A stretch of DNA of 64,000 nt from UBA4427 sp046351135 (lineage in GTDB: Bacteria; Myxococcota_A; UBA9160; UBA4427): the NCBI GenBank assembly GCA_046351135.1, contig JAXLZA010000002.1, positions 434,001-498,000 of the forward strand. Reading direction: 5' to 3'. Under the pieces are notes generated by a model. That model saw nothing but the letters and a program-made list of their open reading frames with translations. It had not been told where the DNA came from and did no database searches. The number at the start of each line of letters is the position of its first letter. Positions within the stretch are counted from its first letter, which is position 1. Made by a program: the position numbers and the translations under genes. Shown piece by piece: positions 8,909 to 17,040 of the stretch.

Positions 8909-10065
8909 GCTCGCTTCGGGACCAGACCGCGATCGTCGGCGTCGGCTACACGCCCTTCTCGAAGAATTCCGGCGTCACGACCCTGACCCTCGCCCTGCGC
9001 GCGATCGCCGCGGCCCTCGAGGACGCGGGGCTCGCCGCGAAGGACGTCGACGGGCTCGCGACGTTCCGGGTCGGGGACTCGGTGCTCCCGATGGTCGTCG
9101 CCCAGAGTCTCGGCATCCGCGATCTGCGCTTCCATCTCGACCAGTTCGGCGGCGGCAGCGTCTCGCATGCGCTCGTCGGCCAGGCCGCCCTCGCGCTCCA
9201 CGCCGGCGTCGCCGAGACGATCGTCGTCTACCGCGCGCTCAACGCGCGCTCGGGCTTCCGCATGGGCGGCACCGGGCGGCCCCTCGTCGACGCCGTCGAG
9301 ACCCAGTTCCAGGCGCCCTACGGCTACTTCACACCGCCCCAGCAGTTCGCGATGGCCGCTCGCGCCCACATGGACCGCTACGGGACGAAGCCCGAGCATC
9401 TCGGCCAGATCGCAGTCCAGCAGCGCGCCTTCGCCCGGGACAACGAGCGCGCGATGATGCGCGCGCCGATGACGATGAGCGACTACCTCGCGGCGCGCTA
9501 CGTCGTCGAGCCGTTCCGGCTCTTCGACTGCTGCCTCGAGACCGACGGTGCCGTCGCCCTCGTGCTGACGCGGGCGGAGCGGGCGCGGGATCTGCGGCAG
9601 ACGCCGGTGCTGATTCGCGGCGCGGCCTGGGGAGGGGGCCAGACGCTCTATTCGAATCGGATCGAGGACACGAACCGGACGGCCGCCGCCGACATGGCGC
9701 CGCGGCTCTACGCGATGGCCGGCGTCGGGCCCTCGGACTTCGATCTCGCCGAGCTCTACGACTGCTTCACCTACAGCGTCCTCGTCCAGCTCGAGGACTA
9801 CGGCTTCTGCAAGAAGGGCGAGGGCGGCCCCTTCGTCGCGAGCGGCGCGACGGCCCGGGGCGGCTCGATGCCCGTCAACACCCACGGCGGCTTCCTCTCC
9901 GAGGCCTACGTCCACGGCCTGAACCACGTCGCCGAGGCCGTCTCCCAGCTGCGCCACACCGCCGGCGCGCGCCAGGTTCCGAACGCCGAGCTCGCCCTCA
10001 GCACCGCCCAGCCCGGCTACGTCGCGGGCTCGACGGCGGCGATCGTGCTGCGGAGGGGCGCATGA
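8905..10065 (+). CDS. Thiolase-like protein (SCP-x/Ltp2-type lipid-transfer family)
   Basis: This 386-residue protein has a thiolase fold. The segment that normally carries the nucleophilic Cys reads DQFGGGSVSHAL, so that Cys is missing. The C-terminal GGFLSEAYVHG and the AELYDCFTYS segment are typical of the Ltp2 and non-condensing thiolase group. Ltp2-type proteins act as retro-aldolases with a DUF35 partner in steroid side-chain breakdown, and the following gene is exactly such a DUF35 protein. A C-C cleaving aldolase role is therefore plausible, though the substrate is not known. Confidence 0.87.
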   Translation: MSSLRDQTAIVGVGYTPFSKNSGVTTLTLALRAIAAALEDAGLAAKDVDGLATFRVGDSVLPMVVAQSLGIRDLRFHLDQFGGGSVSHALVGQAALALHAGVAETIVVYRALNARSGFRMGGTGRPLVDAVETQFQAPYGYFTPPQQFAMAARAHMDRYGTKPEHLGQIAVQQRAFARDNERAMMRAPMTMSDYLAARYVVEPFRLFDCCLETDGAVALVLTRAERARDLRQTPVLIRGAAWGGGQTLYSNRIEDTNRTAAADMAPRLYAMAGVGPSDFDLAELYDCFTYSVLVQLEDYGFCKKGEGGPFVASGATARGGSMPVNTHGGFLSEAYVHGLNHVAEAVSQLRHTAGARQVPNAELALSTAQPGYVAGSTAAIVLRRGA

Positions 10066-10118
10066 AGAAGCGCATGGATGACCGCATGAAGAAGCGCATG
10101 AAGAAGGGCGTGAGATGA
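10062..10118 (+). CDS. 18-codon Lys/Arg-rich linker ORF (possible translational-coupling peptide)
   Basis: A short frame, MKKRMDDRMKKRMKKGVR, overlaps the thiolase-like stop at ATGA (10062-10065) and the DUF35 start at ATGA (10115-10118). It thus joins the two genes exactly. It is built from three near-copies of a 12-nt unit, atgaagaagcgc. Ribosomes could move through it to keep the two partners in balance. No homology is claimed, and it may simply be a repeat-filled spacer. Confidence 0.4.
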   Translation: MKKRMDDRMKKRMKKGVR

Positions 10119-10525
10119 TCGACGAGCTGCCGGAGCCGATGCCCGATCTCGATTCGCTGCCCTTCTGGGAGGGGCTCAAGGCGAACGAGCTGCGCCTGCA
10201 GAAGTGCGGCGCGTGCGGGGCCCTGCGCTGGCCGGCTCGGGCGATCTGCAATCGCTGCAGCTCGTTCGCGGCCGAGTGGGTCGCTTGCCGCGAGGACGCG
10301 CGCATCGCGAGCTGGATCCGGACCCATCAGGTCTTCGCCCCGGCGTACCGCGACCGCGTGCCCTACGTTGTCGTGCAGGTCGTCCTCGACGCCCAGCCCG
10401 ACATCCGCCTGATCGGCGGTTGGCAGGGCGATCGGGATCCCGTCTACCGGGAGGCCGTCGTGCCGCGCTACGTGCGGCGGGCCAGCGGGACGGTGGTCCT
10501 CGACTGGGCGCCGCGGGAGCCCTGA
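10115..10525 (+). CDS. DUF35 Zn-ribbon/OB-fold partner protein
   Basis: This 136-residue protein has an N-terminal helix (about residues 5-25), a rubredoxin-like zinc ribbon with CGACG and CNRCS (about residues 32-50), and a C-terminal OB fold. This is the ChsH2/DUF35 architecture that pairs with thiolase-like Ltp proteins to bind acyl-CoA substrates. It immediately follows the thiolase-like gene through the 18-codon linker. It ends 4 nt before the stop of a convergent dioxygenase gene. Confidence 0.88.
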   Translation: MIDELPEPMPDLDSLPFWEGLKANELRLQKCGACGALRWPARAICNRCSSFAAEWVACREDARIASWIRTHQVFAPAYRDRVPYVVVQVVLDAQPDIRLIGGWQGDRDPVYREAVVPRYVRRASGTVVLDWAPREP

Positions 10526-10529
10526 CCGC

Positions 10530-11354
10530 CTAGTACGGCTCGTCCCCCGCGATCGTGACGCGGTGGAGGATGCGCCGCTCGTCGTAGTCCGGCACCGCGT
10601 AGTGCTGGGCGCAGCGGTTGTCGAGGAACGCGAGCGAGCGCTCGTCCCAGGCGAAGCGGACCTGGAACTCCGGCGTCTTCACGTGCTCGTAGAGGAATCG
10701 CAGGATCGCCTCGCTCTCGGCGTCGGGCAGGCCGACGATGCGCGTCGTCGAGTTGCTGTTCACGAAGATCAGCTTCTTCTTCGTGACCGGATGGGTCCGG
10801 ATGACCGGGTGGACGACGGGCGGGAGCCGCTTCTGGATCTCGCCGAGGGATTGCGTGACGTGGCCGGCGCGGATGCCGCGGGTCGCGGAGAGCGTGATGT
10901 CGTGCACCGCCTGCAGCCCGTCGAGCATCTTCTTCATCGGCTCGGAGAGCGCGTCGTAGGCCGCGTACATGCTCGCGAACATCGTGTCGCCCCCGTAGCG
11001 CGGGACCTTCACGGCGCGCAGGATCGAGCCCATCGCCGGGCGCTTCGTGTAGGTGTGGTCGGCGTGCCAGTTGTCGGCGCCGTCGCCCCGGGGCGAGACC
11101 TGGTCGAGGACGTGGAGCTCCGGATTCGCGTGGTACTTCGTCTTGATCGGCGGGACCTGGATCTCGCCGAAGTGGCGCGAGAACGCGATGTGGTCCGCTT
11201 CGGTGAGCGTCTGGTTGCGGAAGAAGAGGACGAGATGCGCGTGGAGCGCGTCGCGCAGGCGCTCGACCGCCTCGGGCCCGAGGGGCTTCGCGAGGTCGAT
11301 GCCGCGGACCTCGGCGCCGATCTGGGGAGTCACGGGACGGATCTCGATGGTCAT
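10530..11354 (-). CDS. TauD/TfdA-family 2-oxoglutarate-dependent dioxygenase
   Basis: This 274-residue Fe(II)/2-oxoglutarate oxygenase shows the HxD metal motif NWHADHTY at about residue 96, the helix start LVLFFRNQ, the distal His in CAQHYAVPDYDERR, and the 2OG-binding Arg in RRILHRVT. It would hydroxylate a substrate, possibly with C-S or C-O cleavage. The ATG overlaps the P450 stop by 4 nt, so both are translated from one message. It is paralogous to the dioxygenase at 15382-16209. Confidence 0.9.
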   Translation of the reverse strand: MTIEIRPVTPQIGAEVRGIDLAKPLGPEAVERLRDALHAHLVLFFRNQTLTEADHIAFSRHFGEIQVPPIKTKYHANPELHVLDQVSPRGDGADNWHADHTYTKRPAMGSILRAVKVPRYGGDTMFASMYAAYDALSEPMKKMLDGLQAVHDITLSATRGIRAGHVTQSLGEIQKRLPPVVHPVIRTHPVTKKKLIFVNSNSTTRIVGLPDAESEAILRFLYEHVKTPEFQVRFAWDERSLAFLDNRCAQHYAVPDYDERRILHRVTIAGDEPY

Positions 11355-12565
11355 GCGGTTCTCCTCATCTTCGAAGGCTGGGACCGGAGGCTTCGGTTCG
11401 CACCGGCCCGGGGATCCACTCCGACCTCGATCGGAAGCCGACCGAAGCCGCGGTTCGTGTCGGAGGGCAGCCGGCGCAGGCCCGCCGTGTCGAGGCGGAA
11501 GTCGGGGGCGCGGGCGAGCAGCTCCTCGAGGCCGATGCGGAGCTCGGTGCGCGCGAGGCTCGCGCCGAGACAGAAGTGGATCCCGAAGCCGAAGGCGACG
11601 TGGTTGTTGGGCGAGCGCGTCGGATCGAAGCGGTCGGCGTCGGGGAAGGCCCGGGGATCGCGATTGGCGGAGGCCCAGAGCAGATGGACCCGCGCGCCCT
11701 TCGGAATCGTCCGACCGTGGAGGGTCACGTCCCGGCGCACGACGCGCGAGAGGCCCTGGACCGGCGACTCGTAGCGGAGGATCTCCTCGACGGCCGCCGG
11801 GATCCGCGCCGGATCCTCCGCCAGCCAGCGCTTGAGCTCGGGATGCCGCTCGAGGAGCCACAGCGCATTGCCGAGCGCGCTCGTCGTCGTCTCGGTCCCG
11901 GCGACGAGGAGCGTGAAGCAGAGGCCGAGCAGCTCGCGCTGGGAGAGCGCGGCGCCGTCCTCCGACGGGAAGAGCAGCAGGCTGATCAGATCGCCGCCGG
12001 GCGCGCGCCGGCGCCGCTCGAAGACGTCCTCGAGATAGGCCTCGAGCTCGCGCTGGGCGGCGTGGATCGTCCCGGGATCGGCGCCGCTCGAGTAGACGAT
12101 GGCGTCCCCGCAGCGCTTGAAGAGCGGCCGCTCGCTCGCGTCGACGCCGAGCAGCTCGGCCATCACGGCGATGGGGAGCGGGTCGGTGAAGCGCTCGAAG
12201 GCGTCGAGGACGCCCTCTTCGGGCCAGTCGGCGACGAGCTCGCGGGCGATCTGGCGGACGCGCGGGATCATGCCCTCCATTCGCCGGGGCGTGAACGCGC
12301 GCATGACGTGCTTGCGCATCGCGGTGTGCGCGGGCGGATCCATCACGATGATCGTCGGCTCGTCGGGCTTGAAGCCGGAGGGGACGATGCCCTCGCCCGA
12401 GGCGAAGGTCTCGGGATCCTTTACCGCCGCGACGACGTCCGCGTGGCGCGAGAGGACGAACATGTCCCGCTTCGCGCAGAAGTGGAGCGGGTCCTCGTCC
12501 CGCAGCCAGGCGTAGACCGGATGCGGATCGTCGCTCGTCGTCTGGATCAGCGGATCGAACTCCAT
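11351..12565 (-). CDS. Cytochrome P450
   Basis: This soluble bacterial P450 has 404 residues. Visible motifs are the I-helix oxygen-binding AGTETTTSAL, the K-helix EEILR (ExxR), and the heme loop FGFGIHFCLGAS with the thiolate Cys at about residue 332. It is a monooxygenase that needs a ferredoxin and reductase, neither of which is encoded nearby. Its place between an aldehyde dehydrogenase and a dioxygenase suggests sequential oxidation of one hydrophobic substrate (for example a terpenoid or alkyl chain), which is inference. Confidence 0.93.
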   Translation of the reverse strand: MEFDPLIQTTSDDPHPVYAWLRDEDPLHFCAKRDMFVLSRHADVVAAVKDPETFASGEGIVPSGFKPDEPTIIVMDPPAHTAMRKHVMRAFTPRRMEGMIPRVRQIARELVADWPEEGVLDAFERFTDPLPIAVMAELLGVDASERPLFKRCGDAIVYSSGADPGTIHAAQRELEAYLEDVFERRRRAPGGDLISLLLFPSEDGAALSQRELLGLCFTLLVAGTETTTSALGNALWLLERHPELKRWLAEDPARIPAAVEEILRYESPVQGLSRVVRRDVTLHGRTIPKGARVHLLWASANRDPRAFPDADRFDPTRSPNNHVAFGFGIHFCLGASLARTELRIGLEELLARAPDFRLDTAGLRRLPSDTNRGFGRLPIEVGVDPRAGANRSLRSQPSKMRRTA

Positions 12566-12604
12566 CGCGGGGCCTCCTTCGCCTCCGACGTCTGCGTTGC
12601 TCCG

Positions 12605-14092
12605 TCAGCCGAGCTCGATCCAGGCGCTCTTCGTCTGCTGGTAGCCGCGCAGGCTCTCGAGGCCGGAGTCGCGGCCGTAGCCCGAGTCCTTGTAGCCGCC
12701 GAAGGGGACGGCCCAGTGGATCCGGCGATAGGCGTTGACCCAGACGGCGCCGGCCTGGATGTCGCGGACGAAGCGGTGGGCGCGGTTCAGGTTGCGCGTC
12801 CAGACGCCCGAGGCGAGGCCGTAGGTCGTCGCGTTCGCGATCGCCAGCGCCTCGTCGTCGTCGTGGAAGGGGATCGCACAGGTCACCGGCCCGAAGATCT
12901 CCTCCTGGCACACGCGCATCTCGTTCTTCGCCCCGCGGAAGAGCGTCGGCGCGACGAAGTAGCCGCCGCCCAGCGGCGAGCCGGCCTCGAAGTTCTCCGG
13001 GCCGAAGCGGCCGCCGAAGGCGAGCTCCGCGCCCTCCTTGCGGCCGAGCTCGATGTAGGACTTGACCTTCTCGAACTGCTCGGCGAAGGCGATCGGGCCC
13101 ATCGTCGTCGTCGGGTCGAGGGCGTTGCCGAGCCGGACGTGCTGCTGCACGTGCTTCGCGATCCGCTCGATGAATTCGTCGTAGATGGTGTCCTGGATCA
13201 GCAGCCGCGAGCCGGCGACGCAGGTCTGGCCCGCGCCGCCGGTGAAGACGGCCGCCGTGCTCGCGCCGATCGTCGCCTTGTCGAGGTCGGCGTCGGCGAA
13301 GACGATGTTCGGGCTCTTGCCGCCGAGCTCGAAGGCGAGGGGCTTGAGTCCGGGGGCCGAGCGCTCGGTGATGCGGCGGGCGGTCGCGGTCGAGCCGGTG
13401 AAGGCGATCTTGCGGACGTCGGGATGGCGGACGAGCGCGTCGCCGGCGATCTCGCCCGTTCCGCAGACGGCGTTGACGACGCCTTTCGGGAAGCCTGCGG
13501 CGTCGAAGAGCTCGGCGATCGTCAGGATCGAGGCCGCCGCCTGCTCGGCGGGCTTGAGGACGACGGTGTTGCCCGCCGCCAGCGCCGCGCCGACCTTCGC
13601 TGCGAGGATCGCGAGCGGCGAATTCCAGGGGACGATCAGGCCGACGACGCCGAGGGGCTCGTGGAGGGTGAAGTTGAAGCTCGTGCGCGAGACCTCGATC
13701 GTCTCGCCGTGGACCTTGTCGGCGGCGCCGGCCCAGTAGTTCATCATCTCGGAGACGGAGGGCAGGTCGCCGGGGCGCGCCTCGCCGATCGGCTTGCCGT
13801 TGTCGCGGCACTCGATCGTCGCGAGCTCTTCCGCATGCTCCGCGATCTTGCGGGCGGCGGCGCGCAGGAGGGCGGCGCGGCCCATCGCGGGCAGCGCGCG
13901 CCAGGGGCCCGCGAAGGCGCGCTTCGCGGCCTCGACCGCGAGGGCGACGTCGTCGGCATCCCCGGCCGGGACCTGCAGCCACTCCTTCCCGAGCGACGGG
14001 TCGATGCTCGGGAGGTAGCGACCCGAGACCGGGGCGACCCGGCGTCCGTCGATCCAATTGTCGATCCGGCCCTGCGGCAGTAGCGTGCTCAT
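12605..14092 (-). CDS. Aldehyde dehydrogenase (NAD(P)+-dependent)
   Basis: This 495-residue ALDH superfamily enzyme oxidises an aldehyde to its acid. Key residues are Asn157 in PWNSP, Glu255 in FELGGKSPN, the catalytic Cys291 in GAGQTCVAGS, and the cofactor loop FTGSTATAR. It is the first gene of a minus-strand trio, 39 nt ahead of the P450. It starts 116 nt from a divergent alcohol dehydrogenase, and the two would form an alcohol-to-acid pair. Confidence 0.93.
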   Translation of the reverse strand: MSTLLPQGRIDNWIDGRRVAPVSGRYLPSIDPSLGKEWLQVPAGDADDVALAVEAAKRAFAGPWRALPAMGRAALLRAAARKIAEHAEELATIECRDNGKPIGEARPGDLPSVSEMMNYWAGAADKVHGETIEVSRTSFNFTLHEPLGVVGLIVPWNSPLAILAAKVGAALAAGNTVVLKPAEQAAASILTIAELFDAAGFPKGVVNAVCGTGEIAGDALVRHPDVRKIAFTGSTATARRITERSAPGLKPLAFELGGKSPNIVFADADLDKATIGASTAAVFTGGAGQTCVAGSRLLIQDTIYDEFIERIAKHVQQHVRLGNALDPTTTMGPIAFAEQFEKVKSYIELGRKEGAELAFGGRFGPENFEAGSPLGGGYFVAPTLFRGAKNEMRVCQEEIFGPVTCAIPFHDDDEALAIANATTYGLASGVWTRNLNRAHRFVRDIQAGAVWVNAYRRIHWAVPFGGYKDSGYGRDSGLESLRGYQQTKSAWIELG

Positions 14093-14208
14093 CCCGTCCT
14101 CCTATCCTGAAGTCCCGTTCCGTCGAGCGCCGATCCGGCCCTCCGCCCGGATCGGACTCGAATTGCGATCATCCGAATGCGCGCCCCGCGCGCCGCGAGG
14201 AGCCGAAC

Positions 14209-15309
14209 ATGCGCGCCGCCGTGATGCACGAGCCGAACCGACCGCTCACGATCGAGGACGTCTCGGTCGAGAGCCCGAAGGCGGGCGAGGTCGTCGTCCG
14301 CATCGCGGCCTCGGGCGTCTGCCGCTCGGATCTCCATGCCTGGCACGGTCGCACGGCCTTCATCAAGCCGCCCGTCGTGCTCGGCCACGAAGGCGCGGGG
14401 ACGATCGTCGAGGTCGGGCCGGGGGTGACGAGCGTGGCCCCGGGCGATCCGGTCGTGATCGCGCTCTACGGGCCTTGCGGTCAGTGCGGCGAGTGTCGGG
14501 TCGGCGACGTCACCCGCTGCTGGAGCGAGATCCGCGTCCACAACATGCACGGCCGCATGGCCGACGGGACGACGCGGCTCTCGCTGCGCGGGCAGGTCGT
14601 GACGCCGATGGTCGGCGCGGGGACCCTCGCCGAGCTCGCGGTGGTCCGCGAGGCGCAGGTCGTGAAGATCGACCGCGACATCCCCCTCGAGCTCGCCTGC
14701 CTCGCAGGCTGCGGCGTGACGACCGGGGTCGGTGCCGCCCTCAACGTCGCGCAGGTCCACATCGGCTCGAGCGTCGTCGTGATCGGCTGCGGCGGCGTCG
14801 GCCTCAACGTCATCCAGGGGGCGCGGATCGCCGGCGCGTCGCGCATCGTCGCCTGCGATACCCAGAGCGACAAGCTCGACCTCGCCTCGGATCTCGGCGC
14901 GACCGACGGGCTCATCGTGCGCGAGGGCGAGGACCTCGTGGCGGCGATCAAGGCGCTCGTCCCGGGCGGGGTCGACTACGCCTTCGAGGTGATCGGCCGG
15001 CCCGAGGTCGTGCGGACGGCGTTCATGGCGACGCGGATCGGCGGGACGACGGTGATGGTCGGCTCGCCCGCGCCCGGCAGCGAGATCTCGGTCGACGGGC
15101 GCATGCTCTTCTCGGATCGCAAGCTCGTCGGCACGACGGGCGGCGGCAACATCCCGGCGCGGGACATCCCGCGCCTCATGCAGCTCTACCAGCAGGGGCG
15201 CCTCGACCTCGAGCGGCTCGTGTCCCAGCGGCTGCCCCTCGAACGCGTCGACGAGGCCTTCGCGGCCCTCGAGAGCGGGCAGGGCGCGCGCACGGTGATC
15301 CAGCTCTGA
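14209..15309 (+). CDS. Zinc-dependent medium-chain alcohol dehydrogenase
   Basis: This 366-residue MDR enzyme has the zinc-site GHEGAGTIVEVGPGV, the structural-zinc cysteines in CGQCGECRVGDVTRC, the catalytic CRSDLHAWHG, and the Rossmann motif VIGCGGVGLN. It resembles the class III/aryl-alcohol type. It is divergent from the aldehyde dehydrogenase, which fits a joint alcohol-aldehyde oxidation step. The ATG has GAGGAG about 8 nt upstream. It ends before a strong bidirectional hairpin. Confidence 0.92.
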   Translation: MRAAVMHEPNRPLTIEDVSVESPKAGEVVVRIAASGVCRSDLHAWHGRTAFIKPPVVLGHEGAGTIVEVGPGVTSVAPGDPVVIALYGPCGQCGECRVGDVTRCWSEIRVHNMHGRMADGTTRLSLRGQVVTPMVGAGTLAELAVVREAQVVKIDRDIPLELACLAGCGVTTGVGAALNVAQVHIGSSVVVIGCGGVGLNVIQGARIAGASRIVACDTQSDKLDLASDLGATDGLIVREGEDLVAAIKALVPGGVDYAFEVIGRPEVVRTAFMATRIGGTTVMVGSPAPGSEISVDGRMLFSDRKLVGTTGGGNIPARDIPRLMQLYQQGRLDLERLVSQRLPLERVDEAFAALESGQGARTVIQL

Positions 15310-15349
15310 GCGGGCCCCTCGGCGCATGGCATCCCTTTCGCGGCTCGCT

Positions 15350-15374
15350 GCCGACCCGGGCTGCCCGGGTCGGC
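15350..15374. terminator. Bidirectional terminator-like hairpin
   Basis: An 11-bp perfect GC stem (15350-15360 with 15364-15374) and a 3-nt loop lie between the convergent alcohol dehydrogenase and TauD-type dioxygenase genes. No long T-run follows on either strand. Confidence 0.65.
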
Positions 15375-15381
15375 GGCTCGT

Positions 15382-16209
15382 TCAGGACGGGATCCAGTCC
15401 CCGGCGACGGAGACGCGGTGCATGATGCGGCGCTCCGAGTAGTCGGAGGTCGCATAATGCTGGGTGCACCGGTTGTCCCAGATCGCGACCGAGTCCTCCT
15501 CCCACTGGAAGCGGACCTGGATCTCCGGTGAGCGGACCCAGTCGAGGAGGAAGTCGAGGAGCGCCTTGCTCTCGGCGTCGCTCATGCCGAGGAAGTAGGA
15601 CGTGAAGTTCGAGTTCACGTAGAGGAACTTCTTCCCCGTGTCGGGATGGCGGCAGACGACGGGATGGATCTCGTCGGGCCAGGCCGCCCGCACGCTCTCG
15701 AGATCGCCGACCGAGTGGCCGCCGGCGATGGCGCGGCGCAGGGGGCCCGTGATGTCGTGGGCCGCCTCGAGGCCGTCGAGGCAGCGCTGCATCGCCGGCG
15801 AGAGCAGCTCCCAGGCGCGGATCATCGAGGACCAGCTCGTGTCGCCCCCGCAGTCCGGGAGCTTCACCGCGTGCAGGATCGCGAGCTTCGGCGGCTTGCG
15901 CATGAAGGTCGAGTCGGTGTGCCACCGGTTCGCGCCGTCGCGCTTGGGCTGGGTCTGATCGAGCAGGCCGACCTCGGGATGGGTCTCCATGTGGCGGCCG
16001 AAGGGATGGATGTCGATCGCGCCGAAGCGCTTCGCCAGCGCGACCTGCTCGTCGGGGCTGATCGCCTGCTTGCGGAAGAAGAGCACGTGGTACTCGAGCA
16101 GCGCCCGGTACAGCGTGTCGAGCTCCCCCTCGGAGAGGGGCTTTCGGAGATCGATCCCCGAGACGAGCCCGCCGATCGCGCTCGTCAGACGCTTGACCTC
16201 GAATCCCAT
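15382..16209 (-). CDS. TauD/TfdA-family 2-oxoglutarate-dependent dioxygenase (second copy)
   Basis: This 275-residue paralog of the dioxygenase at 10530-11354 has HVLFFRKQ, the metal motif RWHTDSTF, VNSNFTSYFLG and the distal CTQHYATSDYSERRIMHR. It should act as an Fe(II)/2OG hydroxylase. It follows the nitroreductase by 10 nt on the same strand, so the two are probably co-transcribed. The two dioxygenases differ in the residues around the HxD and in the middle loop, which suggests different substrates or successive steps. Confidence 0.9.
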   Translation of the reverse strand: MGFEVKRLTSAIGGLVSGIDLRKPLSEGELDTLYRALLEYHVLFFRKQAISPDEQVALAKRFGAIDIHPFGRHMETHPEVGLLDQTQPKRDGANRWHTDSTFMRKPPKLAILHAVKLPDCGGDTSWSSMIRAWELLSPAMQRCLDGLEAAHDITGPLRRAIAGGHSVGDLESVRAAWPDEIHPVVCRHPDTGKKFLYVNSNFTSYFLGMSDAESKALLDFLLDWVRSPEIQVRFQWEEDSVAIWDNRCTQHYATSDYSERRIMHRVSVAGDWIPS

Positions 16210-16219
16210 GTCACGCCCC

Positions 16220-16927
16220 CTAACGCCCCGACCGCTCGATCGGGCGAGCGTCGGGTTGATAGACGTTTCCCCAGCGATTCAGATGGCTGACCTTCTCGAC
16301 CGGCAGCCGCCGCGGCGGGCCGAGCTTCTCGGCGCCGTAACCGAGGAAGACCGCGCACTCCATGAAGATCCGCGGCGGGATCCCGAGGATCTCCCGGATC
16401 TGCTCGCGCCGCAGGAAGAAGAAGGTCGTGAAGAGCGACGAGAGGCCGTGGGCCCGCGCCGCGAGCATCAGGTTCTGCGAGGCCTGGAAGAGGCTGACGC
16501 CGCGCCCGCCCGGGATTTCGCGCGTCTCGCGCAGCGACCCGTCCGGGTTCTCGGCGTACTCGCCCTTCATGCGGATGCCGCGATCCGGGTTCCAGCAGAC
16601 GACCACGATCACCGGCACCTTGTCGAGGTTCTCGACCGCCGCCCGCCCGGTCACCGAGCGCCCCGCGCCGTCGGTCAGCTGCTCCTTCGTCTGGGCGCGC
16701 TCCTGATCGATGACCTTGAACGCCTCGATCATCTCGGCCTGGATCCGCTTGCGCACGTCGCGATCGGTCACGACGATGAACTCCCAGGGCTGGGTATTGC
16801 CCGAGCTGCAGGCCATCGTCGCCGCCTCGAGCACGTGGTCGAGGATCGGCTTCGGAACCTCGCGGTCCTCGAAGATGCGCGTCGCGCGCAGGCCGTAGAT
16901 CGCGTCGAAAACGGACATGTCCGACAT
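16220..16927 (-). CDS. Nitroreductase-family flavoprotein
   Basis: This 235-residue FMN-dependent oxidoreductase shows the N-terminal RATRIFEDREVP, the ACSSGNTQPWEFIVV segment (the family's S-x-N-x-QPW), and a C-terminal GYGAEKLGPPRR. Family members reduce nitro groups, quinones or enones. In a catabolic setting it may reduce an unsaturated intermediate. The start chosen is the first of two close ATGs (MSDMS). A hairpin lies between it and the upstream amidohydrolase gene. Confidence 0.88.
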   Translation of the reverse strand: MSDMSVFDAIYGLRATRIFEDREVPKPILDHVLEAATMACSSGNTQPWEFIVVTDRDVRKRIQAEMIEAFKVIDQERAQTKEQLTDGAGRSVTGRAAVENLDKVPVIVVVCWNPDRGIRMKGEYAENPDGSLRETREIPGGRGVSLFQASQNLMLAARAHGLSSLFTTFFFLRREQIREILGIPPRIFMECAVFLGYGAEKLGPPRRLPVEKVSHLNRWGNVYQPDARPIERSGR

Positions 16928-17004
16928 GCAGGGTCCTTCGTGGTCCGGGTCGTGAGGGCCGGCTCTTCTGGGGTTGAGGGATCCGATCGGGGCGCGCGTC
17001 CCGG

Positions 17005-17030
17005 CCGGCCTCGCTCCTCGGCGAGGCCGG
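17005..17030 (-). terminator. Hairpin after amidohydrolase gene
   Basis: A perfect 10-bp stem (17005-17014 with 17021-17030, loop of 6 nt) lies 10 nt beyond the amidohydrolase stop on the minus strand. It has no T-run, so it may attenuate readthrough to the nitroreductase gene rather than stop it. Confidence 0.5.
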
Positions 17031-17040
17031 ACCGAGGGCG

